A stretch of 51,104 nucleotides of DNA. It comes from Actinomycetes bacterium. Lineage in GTDB: Bacteria; Actinomycetota; Actinomycetes; Propionibacteriales; Nocardioidaceae. Made by a program: the position numbers and the translations under genes. The stretch is from the NCBI GenBank assembly GCA_023396115.1, contig JAEWXC010000033.1, positions 1 to 51,104 on the forward strand. The letters run 5' to 3'. Under the pieces are notes generated by a model that did no database searches, had not been told where the DNA came from, and saw only the letters and a list, made by a program, of their open reading frames with translations. Below, in pieces: positions 25,751-33,710 of this stretch (its first letter is position 1; every line of letters begins with the position of its first letter).

Positions 25751-27049
25751 TCAGTCCCCACCCGGCACGGGCACGGTGGCCCCACCCACGACCTGGAGTT
25801 CCTGGCCGTGCGGGCCGGTCCAGGCGTAGTAATCCGGCCCGAGGGCGTCGTAGTTCCACGTCCCGGCGGTCTTGAGGCGGTGGTGGCGTCGGCACAGGGG
25901 TGCGAGGTTGTTCGGGGTGGTGCCGGGCCCGGGTGGGTCGGAGTCCGACTCGTCGGGCGGGTGCCAGTTCTCGACGTGGTCGAGGTCGCAGGCCCTCGCG
26001 TGGACCTGGCAGTACGGGAAGACGCAGTGCTGGTCGGTGAGCACGACCTGCTCGACCATCCGCGGTGGCGGGTCGTGTCGTGGTGAGTGGGGCGCGAGGT
26101 TGAGGTCGATCACCGGCACGACCGTCACCTGGGAGTGCCCGACCCAGGTCTTGAGCAGGCCCAGGGTGATCGGGCCGAGCCGCTCCACCGTCGCAACTCC
26201 CTTGGCTCCGCTCACCACGTCGTTGAGGTCGGCGTGCAGGTACAGCCGCACCTTCGGCTGGCTAGGCTTTCGGGCTGCTTCGGCTGCCTCGTGGAACCCG
26301 AACGCGAGCTGGTCGACGCCGTGCCGGACCAGGTGGGCGAGGGCCTTCACCCGCCGGGCACCAGCGGGGTCGTCATCGCCCGCGGCAGCCAGGTGGTCGG
26401 CCTCCTCGACCACCCGCGCGTGCAGGTCGGTCAGCGCCAGGGCGTCGCCGGTGGCGGTGAGTTCGGAGGTGCCGGCCCACGCCCGCGGGTGGGTGAGCGT
26501 GACGTCCCACCGGGTCCGTTCGGCGGCTTCCCGCTCGGCCTGGGCGTCGGCATCGACCCGCGCGACGGCGGTCGAGATGAGCCGGTCCAGCGCGGCAGCG
26601 CCCATCGAGGCAGCCGCGCCGACGAGCTGCCGATCCACCCATCCCGCTGCCTCGACGGACAAGGACCGGGTGGAGGTGGCGATCCGACGTGCCTTCCACA
26701 CCGGCACGAACAGTGCCTGGGTCTGCTCCCACAACCGCGGGAGCCGGTGCGCCAGGTCGAGGGTGTCGGCCAGCAGCCGCTGCGCCGAGGACGGCGACAA
26801 CCGCAGAGCGGCGGCGAGCGGTTCGGCGGTGAACGCAGCGACACCCGGGGTGCCGGCACCACCGGGATGTTCGTCGGTAGACAGCACCGAGTCATCTCCG
26901 AGAGCGGGGTGCGCGACGGCCCAGGCGTGCACCTGACGCAGCTGCTCGACCTCGGCGTACGCGACCACGTCACGGTGGGTCGTCATCTCCTCCAGCAGCG
27001 CGCGCTCCGACAGCTCGGAGAGCTCTCGGGGATTGCTGTTCGGGTCCAT
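25751..27049 (-). CDS. DUF222/HNH endonuclease domain protein (13E12 family)
   Basis: 432 aa. An N-terminal DUF222 region (about 15-310) is followed by an HNH nuclease motif: CVFPYC, then CDLDHVENW, then NLAPLCRRHHRLKT (about 345-400), keeping the cysteine pairs and catalytic His. This family (REP13E12 in mycobacteria) occurs in many copies in actinobacterial genomes; a role in mobile or repeat DNA has been suggested but not proven. It lies against a REP-like repeat cluster, fitting an accessory island. Alone on its strand apart from the GerMN genes upstream. Confidence 0.9.
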   Translation of the reverse strand: MDPNSNPRELSELSERALLEEMTTHRDVVAYAEVEQLRQVHAWAVAHPALGDDSVLSTDEHPGGAGTPGVAAFTAEPLAAALRLSPSSAQRLLADTLDLAHRLPRLWEQTQALFVPVWKARRIATSTRSLSVEAAGWVDRQLVGAAASMGAAALDRLISTAVARVDADAQAEREAAERTRWDVTLTHPRAWAGTSELTATGDALALTDLHARVVEEADHLAAAGDDDPAGARRVKALAHLVRHGVDQLAFGFHEAAEAARKPSQPKVRLYLHADLNDVVSGAKGVATVERLGPITLGLLKTWVGHSQVTVVPVIDLNLAPHSPRHDPPPRMVEQVVLTDQHCVFPYCQVHARACDLDHVENWHPPDESDSDPPGPGTTPNNLAPLCRRHHRLKTAGTWNYDALGPDYYAWTGPHGQELQVVGGATVPVPGGD

Positions 27050-27145
27050 GACTCAGCAGACCACAGGGGTCCGACACAACCCGAGAGCCCCCGGAAACAC
27101 CACGACCCCCGGCCACCGGCCGGGGGTCGCGATGAGTGGTGCGGG

Positions 27146-28072
27146 TCAGCCCACCACGATGGTGCGGGTGTCCTCGGCGGGGCCGTTGCCCTCGGCGCCA
27201 CCACTGGGGTCGTCGTTGTGGAAGCGGAGCACGTAGGTGCCGGGCGGCAGCGACATCTCGATCTTCGCCTCCCACGGGTAGAGGCGGTCGCCCCAGCCCT
27301 CGGCGGTGGTGAAGCCCTCACGCACGACCTCACCGTCCTGCAGCAGCTGCCAGCCGGCCCACGCCTCGAAGCCGTTGTTCAGGCCGTGCGCCTCGAGCCG
27401 GCCGTCGACCTTCTCGCCCTCGCGGGGACGCACGATCATCATCTGCGAGAGGTTCTTCAGGGGGCCGGACGCCTTCACCGGACCGGGGGTGGGCACGCCG
27501 AGCACCTCGCTGGCCGGCTCACCGTCGACGGTGAACTGCACCGTCTTGGTGCCGGTCAGCTGGGTCATCGTCCAGGCCACCTGCTGCACCGAGAGCCGCG
27601 CGTCGCCGGCCGACGCGCCGGCCGGGGCGGACGTCGCACCGGAGGCGATCTCGACGTTCGTCACGTCGCCCTCGACGCTGGCCGAGACCAGCTGGCCCTC
27701 GGTCCACAGGGTGCGGTAGTCGGGGTCGGTCGGCTTCGCGGCGAGCGCCTGCAGCGCCCCGGTCTCGTCGTCGGTGGCGATCGGCGCCTCCTCGACGAAC
27801 AGGACGGTGCCGCTCGGACCGTCGCCCAGGTAGTAGACCGGTGCCCGCTCGGCGGTCGGCTCGGTGCCGGGGTCGGTGCTGGGCGACTGGCTCGGCTCAC
27901 CGGGCTCCTCGGTGGGCTCGGCGGTGTCGGTGGCCTGCGTCGGTGCGCTGGTCGGGCCGCCAGCCGGGTCGGTCTCGTCGCCGCAGCCGGCGAGCACGAG
28001 AACCGCGGCGGCGGCCAGCGAGCCGAGCACGACCGGACGGGTGGCGCGGGAACGGTGGCGGGGAAGGGTCAT
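27146..28072 (-). CDS. Lipoprotein with GerMN and Gmad2 domains
   Basis: 308 aa. Signal peptide with lipobox VLAGC (about 24-28), then a Thr/Pro/Glu-rich linker (30-75), a GerMN domain (about 76-200) and a C-terminal Gmad2 immunoglobulin-like domain (about 210-305; GWGDRLYPWEAKIEMSL and PPGTYVLRFHNDD). GerMN is named from Bacillus germination proteins but is widespread in non-sporing actinobacteria, where its role is unclear. It shares this domain order with the product of the gene just upstream, 7 nt away: a tandem duplication. Third gene of a sigma-factor operon. Confidence 0.85.
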   Translation of the reverse strand: MTLPRHRSRATRPVVLGSLAAAAVLVLAGCGDETDPAGGPTSAPTQATDTAEPTEEPGEPSQSPSTDPGTEPTAERAPVYYLGDGPSGTVLFVEEAPIATDDETGALQALAAKPTDPDYRTLWTEGQLVSASVEGDVTNVEIASGATSAPAGASAGDARLSVQQVAWTMTQLTGTKTVQFTVDGEPASEVLGVPTPGPVKASGPLKNLSQMMIVRPREGEKVDGRLEAHGLNNGFEAWAGWQLLQDGEVVREGFTTAEGWGDRLYPWEAKIEMSLPPGTYVLRFHNDDPSGGAEGNGPAEDTRTIVVG

Positions 28073-28079
28073 CGGATCC

Positions 28080-29129
28080 TCACTTGATCGTGAACTGCTT
28101 GTCGTCGTACATCTGGGGCGGGCCGCCCCCCTCACCGCCCGAGTCGTCGGTGACGGTGACGGTCAGCGTGTGGCGGCCCGGGTCGAGGGCGGAGACGTCG
28201 ATCTCCTGCGAGAACGGGAAGAGCCGGTCGCCCAGGTAGCCCTCCATCGTGCCGGTGCCCTCGAGCAGCACCCGGTCGGGGGACTGCTCTGCTGTGATCT
28301 TCCACGTGTAGGCGGCCTCGGGGGCGTTGCCCACGCCGGAGACCCGCAACAGGTCCCCGACCCGGGCGTCCTGCTCGGGGGTGGTCAGGTTGACGTGGTT
28401 CAGCAGGGCGAGGTTGCCGGTGGCCGCCACCTCGGTGGGGTCCTGGCCGAAGACGGTGGTGGTCCGGCCCTGCCAGGTCCACTCGACCTGCAGGTCGGGT
28501 TCCTGGGTGGCCGCGCGCAACGTGCGCTGCACCTGGGCCACCGCGATGCGCGCCTGCTCGGCGTTGATCACGCCGGTGGGCAGCTCCTGCCAGTACTCGC
28601 GGGTGAGGGCGATCCGCACCGTGTCCCCGTCGCGGGAGACCGCACCGAACGCCTCGGGCACCACCGCGGTGGAGTAGTTCGGGTCGAGGGGGGCTTCGGA
28701 GAGCGCCCGGACCGCGGCAGTGAGCCGGTCCTCGGTGGGGGAGGTCCGGAACTCGCGCACCAGCCGGATCGGGTCCTCGGGGCCCCCGGTGCCGACGGTG
28801 CAGTACACCGCCAGCGCCCCGGCGGACAGGGCCGTGCCCGGGACCTGGCCGGCGCCGGTCCGGGGCGCCGCCGACGGGGTGGCGGGGGTGGTCGTCCCGG
28901 CGACCGGGGGCTCGGGGTCGTCGGCACCGGGGAGCACGCCGGCACCCCAGGCCAGGGCGATCACGGCTGCCGTGGCCGCCACGGCACCCAGTACGACCAG
29001 TGGTCCGGAGGCGCGACGCGGCCCGGGAGCCGCGGTGCGGCGTCGGATCTGCTCCAGCGCGTCACCGGGGTGGACGTCACGCACGGCGTCGTCCAGGGCC
29101 CGGCGCAGGTCGTCGTCGGGAGTGCTCAT
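28080..29129 (-). CDS. Membrane-anchored GerMN/Gmad2 protein, possible anti-sigma factor
   Basis: 349 aa. A short cytoplasmic N-terminus (1-40: DDDLRRALDDAVRDVHPGDA) and one transmembrane helix (about 43-66) precede an extracytoplasmic Pro/Thr linker, a GerMN domain and a Gmad2 domain (DRLFPFSQEIDVSALDPGRH). The start overlaps the sigma gene stop by 4 nt (ATGA), the layout of sigma/anti-sigma pairs, so the N-terminal segment may bind the sigma factor. No zinc-binding anti-sigma HxxxCxxC is visible, so this is inference. The outer part resembles the downstream lipoprotein. Confidence 0.8.
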   Translation of the reverse strand: MSTPDDDLRRALDDAVRDVHPGDALEQIRRRTAAPGPRRASGPLVVLGAVAATAAVIALAWGAGVLPGADDPEPPVAGTTTPATPSAAPRTGAGQVPGTALSAGALAVYCTVGTGGPEDPIRLVREFRTSPTEDRLTAAVRALSEAPLDPNYSTAVVPEAFGAVSRDGDTVRIALTREYWQELPTGVINAEQARIAVAQVQRTLRAATQEPDLQVEWTWQGRTTTVFGQDPTEVAATGNLALLNHVNLTTPEQDARVGDLLRVSGVGNAPEAAYTWKITAEQSPDRVLLEGTGTMEGYLGDRLFPFSQEIDVSALDPGRHTLTVTVTDDSGGEGGGPPQMYDDKQFTIK

Positions 29130-29650
29130 CGGTCCTCCTCGGTCCCGAGCAGAGCGCGCAGGGCGGCGGCTCCGCGCGAGGCGTGGCTCTTCACCGCGCC
29201 GGCGGAGATGCCCAGGGTGGCGGCGATCTCGCGTTCGGAGAGCTCCAGGTAGTGGCGCAGGGCCAGCACCTCGCGCTGCCGGCGCGGCAGCTGCCGCAGG
29301 GCGGCGAGCACCCGGTCGCGCCGCTCGTCGGCCTCCACCGGCACCGACGCCGGTGGCGCGTCCAGCAGCCGTTCCCCGAGACCGCGGCGCAGGTGCTTGG
29401 TGACCACGCTGCGGTGGCGCAGCACCGAACGGGACCGGTTCACCACGCTCTGCCGCAGGTAGGCCAGCGCGTGGTCGGGGTCCCGCAGCGTGTTCCAACG
29501 TCCGTGCATCGCCACGAACGCGTCCTGGACGACCTCCTCGGCCGAGCCCTGGTCGTGCAGCAGCAGGTAGCTCAACCGGACCAGCCGGTGCCAGTGCTGG
29601 TCGTAGAGCTCCTCCAGACCGGCGTCGGCGTCCCAGGCGCGACCTGTCAC
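29126..29650 (-). CDS. RNA polymerase sigma factor, SigE family (ECF type)
   Basis: 174 aa, GTG start. Sigma-70 region 2 (LEELYDQHWHRLVRLSYLLL, SAEEVVQDAFVAM) and region 4 (LPRRQREVLALRHYLELSER, AATLGISAGAVKSHASRG) are complete. I use GTG 29650, as region 2 starts soon after; a GTG at 29698 is possible but overlaps the predicted -10. Its stop overlaps the membrane protein start, so the three genes form a likely envelope-signal operon. Divergent from the HIT gene. Confidence 0.9.
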   Translation of the reverse strand: MTGRAWDADAGLEELYDQHWHRLVRLSYLLLHDQGSAEEVVQDAFVAMHGRWNTLRDPDHALAYLRQSVVNRSRSVLRHRSVVTKHLRRGLGERLLDAPPASVPVEADERRDRVLAALRQLPRRQREVLALRHYLELSEREIAATLGISAGAVKSHASRGAAALRALLGTEEDR

Positions 29651-29696
29651 CGGAACGGGTCCGGACAGGCGGGGCAGGGGGAGCGCACAGGTCGTC

Positions 29697-29702
29697 ACGC
29701 TA
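29697..29702 (-). promoter_or_regulatory. Possible -10 hexamer of the sigma factor operon
   Basis: TAGCGT on the minus strand, 46 nt before the chosen GTG at 29650. Spans the alternative start at 29698, which argues against that start. Confidence 0.35.
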
Positions 29703-29789
29703 GTGCCACGCGCACCCGGGGCCCGGGGTTGGCACGCGGCGGGCACCAGTTCGGGCCCGGTGACCCCGCCACACCCCAGGCACACCGCC

Positions 29790-29795
29790 TAGGGT
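29790..29795 (+). promoter_or_regulatory. -10 hexamer of the HIT gene
   Basis: TAGGGT lies 6 nt before the ATG at 29802: leaderless layout, no Shine-Dalgarno. Confidence 0.55.
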
Positions 29796-29801
29796 GGCGC
29801 C

Positions 29802-30143
29802 ATGAGCGACTGCCTCTTCTGCGGGATCGTCGCCGGTGACGTGCCGGCCGAGATCGTGCACACCACCGAGACCACCGTCGCGTTCCGCGACGTCAACCCC
29901 CAGGCGCCCACCCACGTGCTCGTCGTGCCGCGCGCGCACCACGAGAACGCGGCCGCGCTGGCCGAGCACGAGCCGGCCGTCGTGGCCGACCTGTTCCTGG
30001 CGGCGCGGGCCGTGGCCGAGGCCGACGGGCTGGGCGCGGACTACCGCCAGGTGTTCAACACCGGCGCCGGTGTCGGGCAGACCGTCTTCCACGCGCACCT
30101 GCACGTCCTGGGCGGGCGCCCGTTCGGTTGGCCGCCCGGCTGA
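29802..30143 (+). CDS. HIT family nucleotide-binding protein (HinT-like)
   Basis: 113 aa. Histidine-triad hydrolases act on nucleoside phosphoramidates and similar compounds. CLFCGIVAGDVPAE at the start (with CxxC zinc-type pair), then TGAGVGQTVFHAHLHVLGG near the C-terminus, in which HAHLH carries the triad. Normal length. Commonly precedes phoH in actinobacteria, as here, with 119 bp between. Confidence 0.93.
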   Translation: MSDCLFCGIVAGDVPAEIVHTTETTVAFRDVNPQAPTHVLVVPRAHHENAAALAEHEPAVVADLFLAARAVAEADGLGADYRQVFNTGAGVGQTVFHAHLHVLGGRPFGWPPG

Positions 30144-30211
30144 GTCCCGGCCCCACCCGCTGAGGGGTTCGCCCCGGGGGAAACCGAGTGGGACGCGCGT
30201 GCCCGGGCGCG

Positions 30212-30217
30212 TAGCAT
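30212..30217 (+). promoter_or_regulatory. Possible -10 hexamer of phoH
   Basis: TAGCAT in a gap of 119 bp, with a 45-nt leader before the phoH ATG. Predicted by eye; no clear -35. Confidence 0.4.
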
Positions 30218-30262
30218 GGTGGTGTCCCAACCACCGCAGAGAGGCCGCCCACCCGGGCATCC

Positions 30263-31309
30263 ATGACTGACCAGAAGAACTCCCCGATCGACCTCGGAGC
30301 CGACGACCCCACCCGGGGAAGCCACACCGTCGTGGTGCCCACCAGCATCGACATGGTCAGCGTGCTCGGTCCCGGTGACGACCACCTGCGACTGATCGAG
30401 CGCTCCTTCGACGTCGACCTGCACGTGCGGGGCAACCGGATCACGATGACCGGCGACTCCGCCGAGATCGCCACCGTCGAGCGGCTCCTCGACGAGCTGG
30501 TCACCCTGATCCGTACCGGGCAGGGGATCAGCACCGAGACCGTCGAGCGCGTGATGACGATGATGCGGGCCGAGAGCTCCGAGCGCCCCGCCGACGTGCT
30601 GAGCCTCAACATCCTCTCCAACCGGGGTCGCAACATCCGGCCCAAGACGGTCAACCAGAAGCGTTACGTCGACTCGATCGACAAGCACACCATCACCTTC
30701 GGGCTGGGCCCGGCCGGTACTGGCAAGACCTACCTGGCCATGGCCAAGGCCGTCCAGGCGCTGCAGAACAAGCAGGTCACCCGGATCATCCTGACCCGCC
30801 CCGCGGTGGAGGCCGGTGAACGGCTCGGGTTCCTGCCGGGCACGCTGAGCGAGAAGATCGACCCGTACCTGCGTCCGCTCTACGACGCGCTGCACGACAT
30901 GATCGACCCGGACACGATCCCCAAGTTGCTCGCGGCCGGGACGATCGAGGTCGCGCCGCTGGCCTACATGCGCGGCCGTACCCTCAACGACGCCTTCATC
31001 ATCCTCGACGAGGCGCAGAACACCAGCCCGGAACAGATGAAGATGTTCCTGACCCGGCTGGGCTTCAACTCCAAGATCGTGGTCACCGGCGACGGCACCC
31101 AGATCGACCTGCCCGGGGGAGTCCGGTCGGGCCTGAAGGTGATCGAGGAGATCCTCGACGGTGTCGAGGACATCTCCTTCAACCGGCTCGACGCCGCCGA
31201 CGTGGTCCGGCACCGGCTGGTCGGCCGGATCGTCGAGGCCTACGACGCCCACGAGGTCTCCCGTCCCGAGGCGGCCCGGGGCCGTGGCCCGCACCAGGCG
31301 GGTCGCTGA
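30263..31309 (+). CDS. phoH: PhoH family ATPase
   Basis: 348 aa. Cytoplasmic ATPase, related to the helicase-like PhoH/PhoH2 group; its cellular role is not settled, with links to phosphate starvation and RNA. KH-like N-terminal region (1-110), Walker A GPAGTGKT (about 150-157), Walker B FIILDEAQN (about 246-254), and the sensor VVTGDGTQIDLP. First gene of the conserved phoH-ybeY-corC run; ybeY follows after 72 bp. Confidence 0.95.
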   Translation: MTDQKNSPIDLGADDPTRGSHTVVVPTSIDMVSVLGPGDDHLRLIERSFDVDLHVRGNRITMTGDSAEIATVERLLDELVTLIRTGQGISTETVERVMTMMRAESSERPADVLSLNILSNRGRNIRPKTVNQKRYVDSIDKHTITFGLGPAGTGKTYLAMAKAVQALQNKQVTRIILTRPAVEAGERLGFLPGTLSEKIDPYLRPLYDALHDMIDPDTIPKLLAAGTIEVAPLAYMRGRTLNDAFIILDEAQNTSPEQMKMFLTRLGFNSKIVVTGDGTQIDLPGGVRSGLKVIEEILDGVEDISFNRLDAADVVRHRLVGRIVEAYDAHEVSRPEAARGRGPHQAGR

Positions 31310-31381
31310 GGTGCCCCACCGAGCCCGGCCCGTCGGGGCCGACACCGCACGACACGCCAGCATCCGAGTGGGAGCGCCCCT

Positions 31382-31894
31382 GTGAGCATCGAGATCCTCG
31401 ACGAGTCCGGCCACGGCCTGGACGTGGACAAGCTGGCGGAGCTGTCCCGCTTCGTCATCGACAAGATGCGGGTGCACCCGCAGGCCGAGCTGTGCATCAA
31501 GGCGGTCGACGAGGACACCATTGCCGAGCTGAACGAGCAGTGGATGGGCAAGGAGGGGCCGACCGACGTGCTCGCCTTCCCGATGGACGAGCTGCGGCCC
31601 GGCCTGGTCACCTCCGAGGAGCCCGAGGAGGGTGTCCTGGGCGACCTGGTGCTCTGCCCCGACGTCGCCACCCGCCAGGGGGAGTCCGCCGGCCACGGTG
31701 CGTGGGCCGAGCTGGAGCTGCTCACCGTGCACGGGTTGCTGCACCTGCTCGGCTACGACCACGCCACCAGTGAGGAGCACGCGGAGATGTTCGGCATCCA
31801 GCGTGACCTGCTCGCCGCGTACGGGTCGGCGGCCCAGTCGCCCACCCCGGGCATCGTCGGCGACGAGACCGATCCGCACGGCGCGGCCCACTGA
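31382..31894 (+). CDS. ybeY: rRNA maturation endoribonuclease YbeY
   Basis: 170 aa, GTG start. Zinc-dependent RNase needed for 16S rRNA 3' end processing and ribosome quality control. The metal site is H117-x3-H121-x5-H127 (HGLLHLLGYDH), followed by a short Gly/Pro-rich C-terminal extension. Its stop shares one base with the corC start (TGATG), so translation is coupled. Confidence 0.96.
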   Translation: MSIEILDESGHGLDVDKLAELSRFVIDKMRVHPQAELCIKAVDEDTIAELNEQWMGKEGPTDVLAFPMDELRPGLVTSEEPEEGVLGDLVLCPDVATRQGESAGHGAWAELELLTVHGLLHLLGYDHATSEEHAEMFGIQRDLLAAYGSAAQSPTPGIVGDETDPHGAAH

Positions 31895-33195
31895 TGGGGT
31901 CCGGTGATCTCTGGCTGCTCCTGGTGGCAGCCGCGCTCGTGCTCCTGGCGGGCGTCTTCTCCGCCGTCGACGCCGCCACGATCGGCTTCTCCCGCGCCCG
32001 CGCCGAGGAGCTGAAGGAGGAGGGTCGCCCCGGTGCGGGCGCCCTGGTCCGGATCCTCGAGGACCGGCCGCGCTACCTCAACACCGCCCTGCTGCTGCGC
32101 CTGCTCTCGGAGATCGCGGCCACCGTCATCGTGACGCTGTGGATGCACGACGAGTTCGCGGGCCGCTGGTGGCCGGCATTCGGGGTGAGCCTGGGCGCGA
32201 TGCTGCTGGTCTCGTTCGTGGTGATCGGGGTGGCGCCGCGGACCCTGGGCCGCCAGCACTCCGACACCGTCGCCCGGCTCGCCGCCGGTCCGCTGGCCGC
32301 GGTGACCGCCGTGCTCGGTCCGTTCCCGCGGGTGCTGATCCTGCTGGGCAACGCGATCACGCCGGGACGCGGCTTCCGCGCCGGCCCGTTCTCCTCGGAG
32401 ACCGAGCTGCGCGAGATGGTCGACCTGGCCGAGGCCTCGAGCCTGATCGAGGACTCCGAGCGCCGCAAGGTGCACGCGATCTTCGAGCTCGGCGACACCG
32501 TGGCGCGTGAGGTGATGGTGCCGCGGACCGACGTGGTCTACGTCGAGCGGCACAAGAACCTGCGCCAGACCATGTCGCTGTTCCTGCGCAGCGGGTTCTC
32601 CCGGGTGCCGGTGATCGGGGAGAACCTCGACGACGTGCTGGGGTTCGCCTACCTCAAGGACATCGTGCGGCGTGACTTCGAGGCACCCGACGTGGAGTTC
32701 ACCCAGCGCATCGACGAGGTGATGCGCGAGGTCCACTACGTGCCGGAGTCCAAGCCGGTCGACGCCCTGCTGGAGGAGATGCAGGCGATGCGCCAGCACA
32801 TCGCAGTGGTGGTCGACGAGTACGGCGGCACCGCGGGCCTGGTCACCATCGAGGACCTGCTGGAGGAGATCGTCGGGGAGATCACCGACGAGTTCGACGC
32901 CGAGAACGTCGACGTCGAGGAGCTGCCCGACGGCCGGACCCGGGTCTCCTCGCGCTACCCGGTCGACGACCTGGAGGAGATCTTCGGGATCGACTGCGCC
33001 GACGACGACGTGGACAGCGTGGGCGGGCTGATGGCCAAGCACCTGGGCCGGGTCCCGATCCCCGGCAGCCACGTGGAGGTGAACGGCCTGCGGTTCGAGG
33101 CCGAGCGCACCGCGGGGCGCCGCAACAAGGTGGGCAGCGTGCTGATCAGCCGCACCGCCCCCGACACCGACGACGAGGACCTCTCCCATGACTGA
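31894..33195 (+). CDS. CNNM/CorC-type membrane protein (hemolysin C family)
   Basis: 433 aa. DUF21/CNNM membrane domain (1-180 with about three helices), tandem CBS domains (about 200-330; VMVPRTDVVYVER, VVDEYGGTAGLVTIEDLLEE) and a C-terminal CorC_HlyC FAD-like domain (345-425). Members have been linked to Mg/Co efflux; ion handling is inference here. Its start overlaps ybeY by 1 nt and its end overlaps the next gene by 8 nt, so this is one operon. Confidence 0.93.
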   Translation: MGSGDLWLLLVAAALVLLAGVFSAVDAATIGFSRARAEELKEEGRPGAGALVRILEDRPRYLNTALLLRLLSEIAATVIVTLWMHDEFAGRWWPAFGVSLGAMLLVSFVVIGVAPRTLGRQHSDTVARLAAGPLAAVTAVLGPFPRVLILLGNAITPGRGFRAGPFSSETELREMVDLAEASSLIEDSERRKVHAIFELGDTVAREVMVPRTDVVYVERHKNLRQTMSLFLRSGFSRVPVIGENLDDVLGFAYLKDIVRRDFEAPDVEFTQRIDEVMREVHYVPESKPVDALLEEMQAMRQHIAVVVDEYGGTAGLVTIEDLLEEIVGEITDEFDAENVDVEELPDGRTRVSSRYPVDDLEEIFGIDCADDDVDSVGGLMAKHLGRVPIPGSHVEVNGLRFEAERTAGRRNKVGSVLISRTAPDTDDEDLSHD

Positions 33196-33535
33196 GACCC
33201 CTGCCCTGTCCGCCGAGGACGCCAAGCTGGTCACCTTGGCCCGCGCCACCCGCGCCCGGGTCGGTGCCGCCCAGGGTGCTGCGGTGCGTGACACCGACGG
33301 TCGCACCTACGCCGCCGCCAGCGTCGACCTGCCCAGCCTGCAGCTCAGCGCGCTGCAGGTGTGCGTGGCGATGGCGATCTCCTCGGGCTCGGCCGGGCTG
33401 GAGGCAGCGGTGCTGTTGGCCCAGACCGCCCCGGCGGAGCTGACCTCCCCGGACGCCGGTGCCCTGGCCGACTTCGCCGGCGCCGACGTGGTGGTCCACC
33501 TGGGCGACGCCCGGGGCACGATCACCCCGGCCTGA
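33188..33535 (+). CDS. Cytidine-deaminase-like protein lacking zinc ligands
   Basis: 115 aa. Matches the actinobacterial gene that follows corC and is usually annotated as cytidine deaminase (start LSAEDAKLVTLARATRARVG, core GAAVRDTDGRTYAAASVDLP). However, the catalytic HAE and PCxxC motifs of true deaminases are absent: the equivalent helix reads SALQVCVAMAISSG. So it is probably a non-catalytic relative or has another role. It overlaps corC by 8 nt. In many relatives era follows directly; here tmsA, tmsB and a siderophore gene come between. Confidence 0.85.
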   Translation: MTETPALSAEDAKLVTLARATRARVGAAQGAAVRDTDGRTYAAASVDLPSLQLSALQVCVAMAISSGSAGLEAAVLLAQTAPAELTSPDAGALADFAGADVVVHLGDARGTITPA

Positions 33536-33672
33536 CCGCCGACGGGGCGGTGCCGCCTCAGCCGGCATCGCCCTTGTCACACTGACCTGTCCGTTGTGAT
33601 GCGGTGTCGTTCCACCGCACCAGAAGTGATGGATCCGTGTGGCATGACCGGGGCAGGCCGTGGGTGCGGGGA

Positions 33673-33704
33673 TGTGACGCAGGTCACCGACGATCCGCTA
33701 CGTT
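33673..33704 (+). promoter_or_regulatory. tmsA promoter with CRP-type operator
   Basis: TACGTT (33699-33704) lies 6 nt before the GTG at 33711, a leaderless layout. Upstream is TGTGA-N6-TCACC (33673-33688), one base off the CRP/GlxR palindrome, covering the -35 position. Same element as before the WS/DGAT gene. Confidence 0.5.
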
Positions 33705-33710
33705 GAACCC

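Noticed and set aside
25751..27049. Prophage or insertion sequence around the HNH gene
   Set aside because: No integrase, transposase, terminal repeats or phage structural genes nearby; base composition is unchanged.
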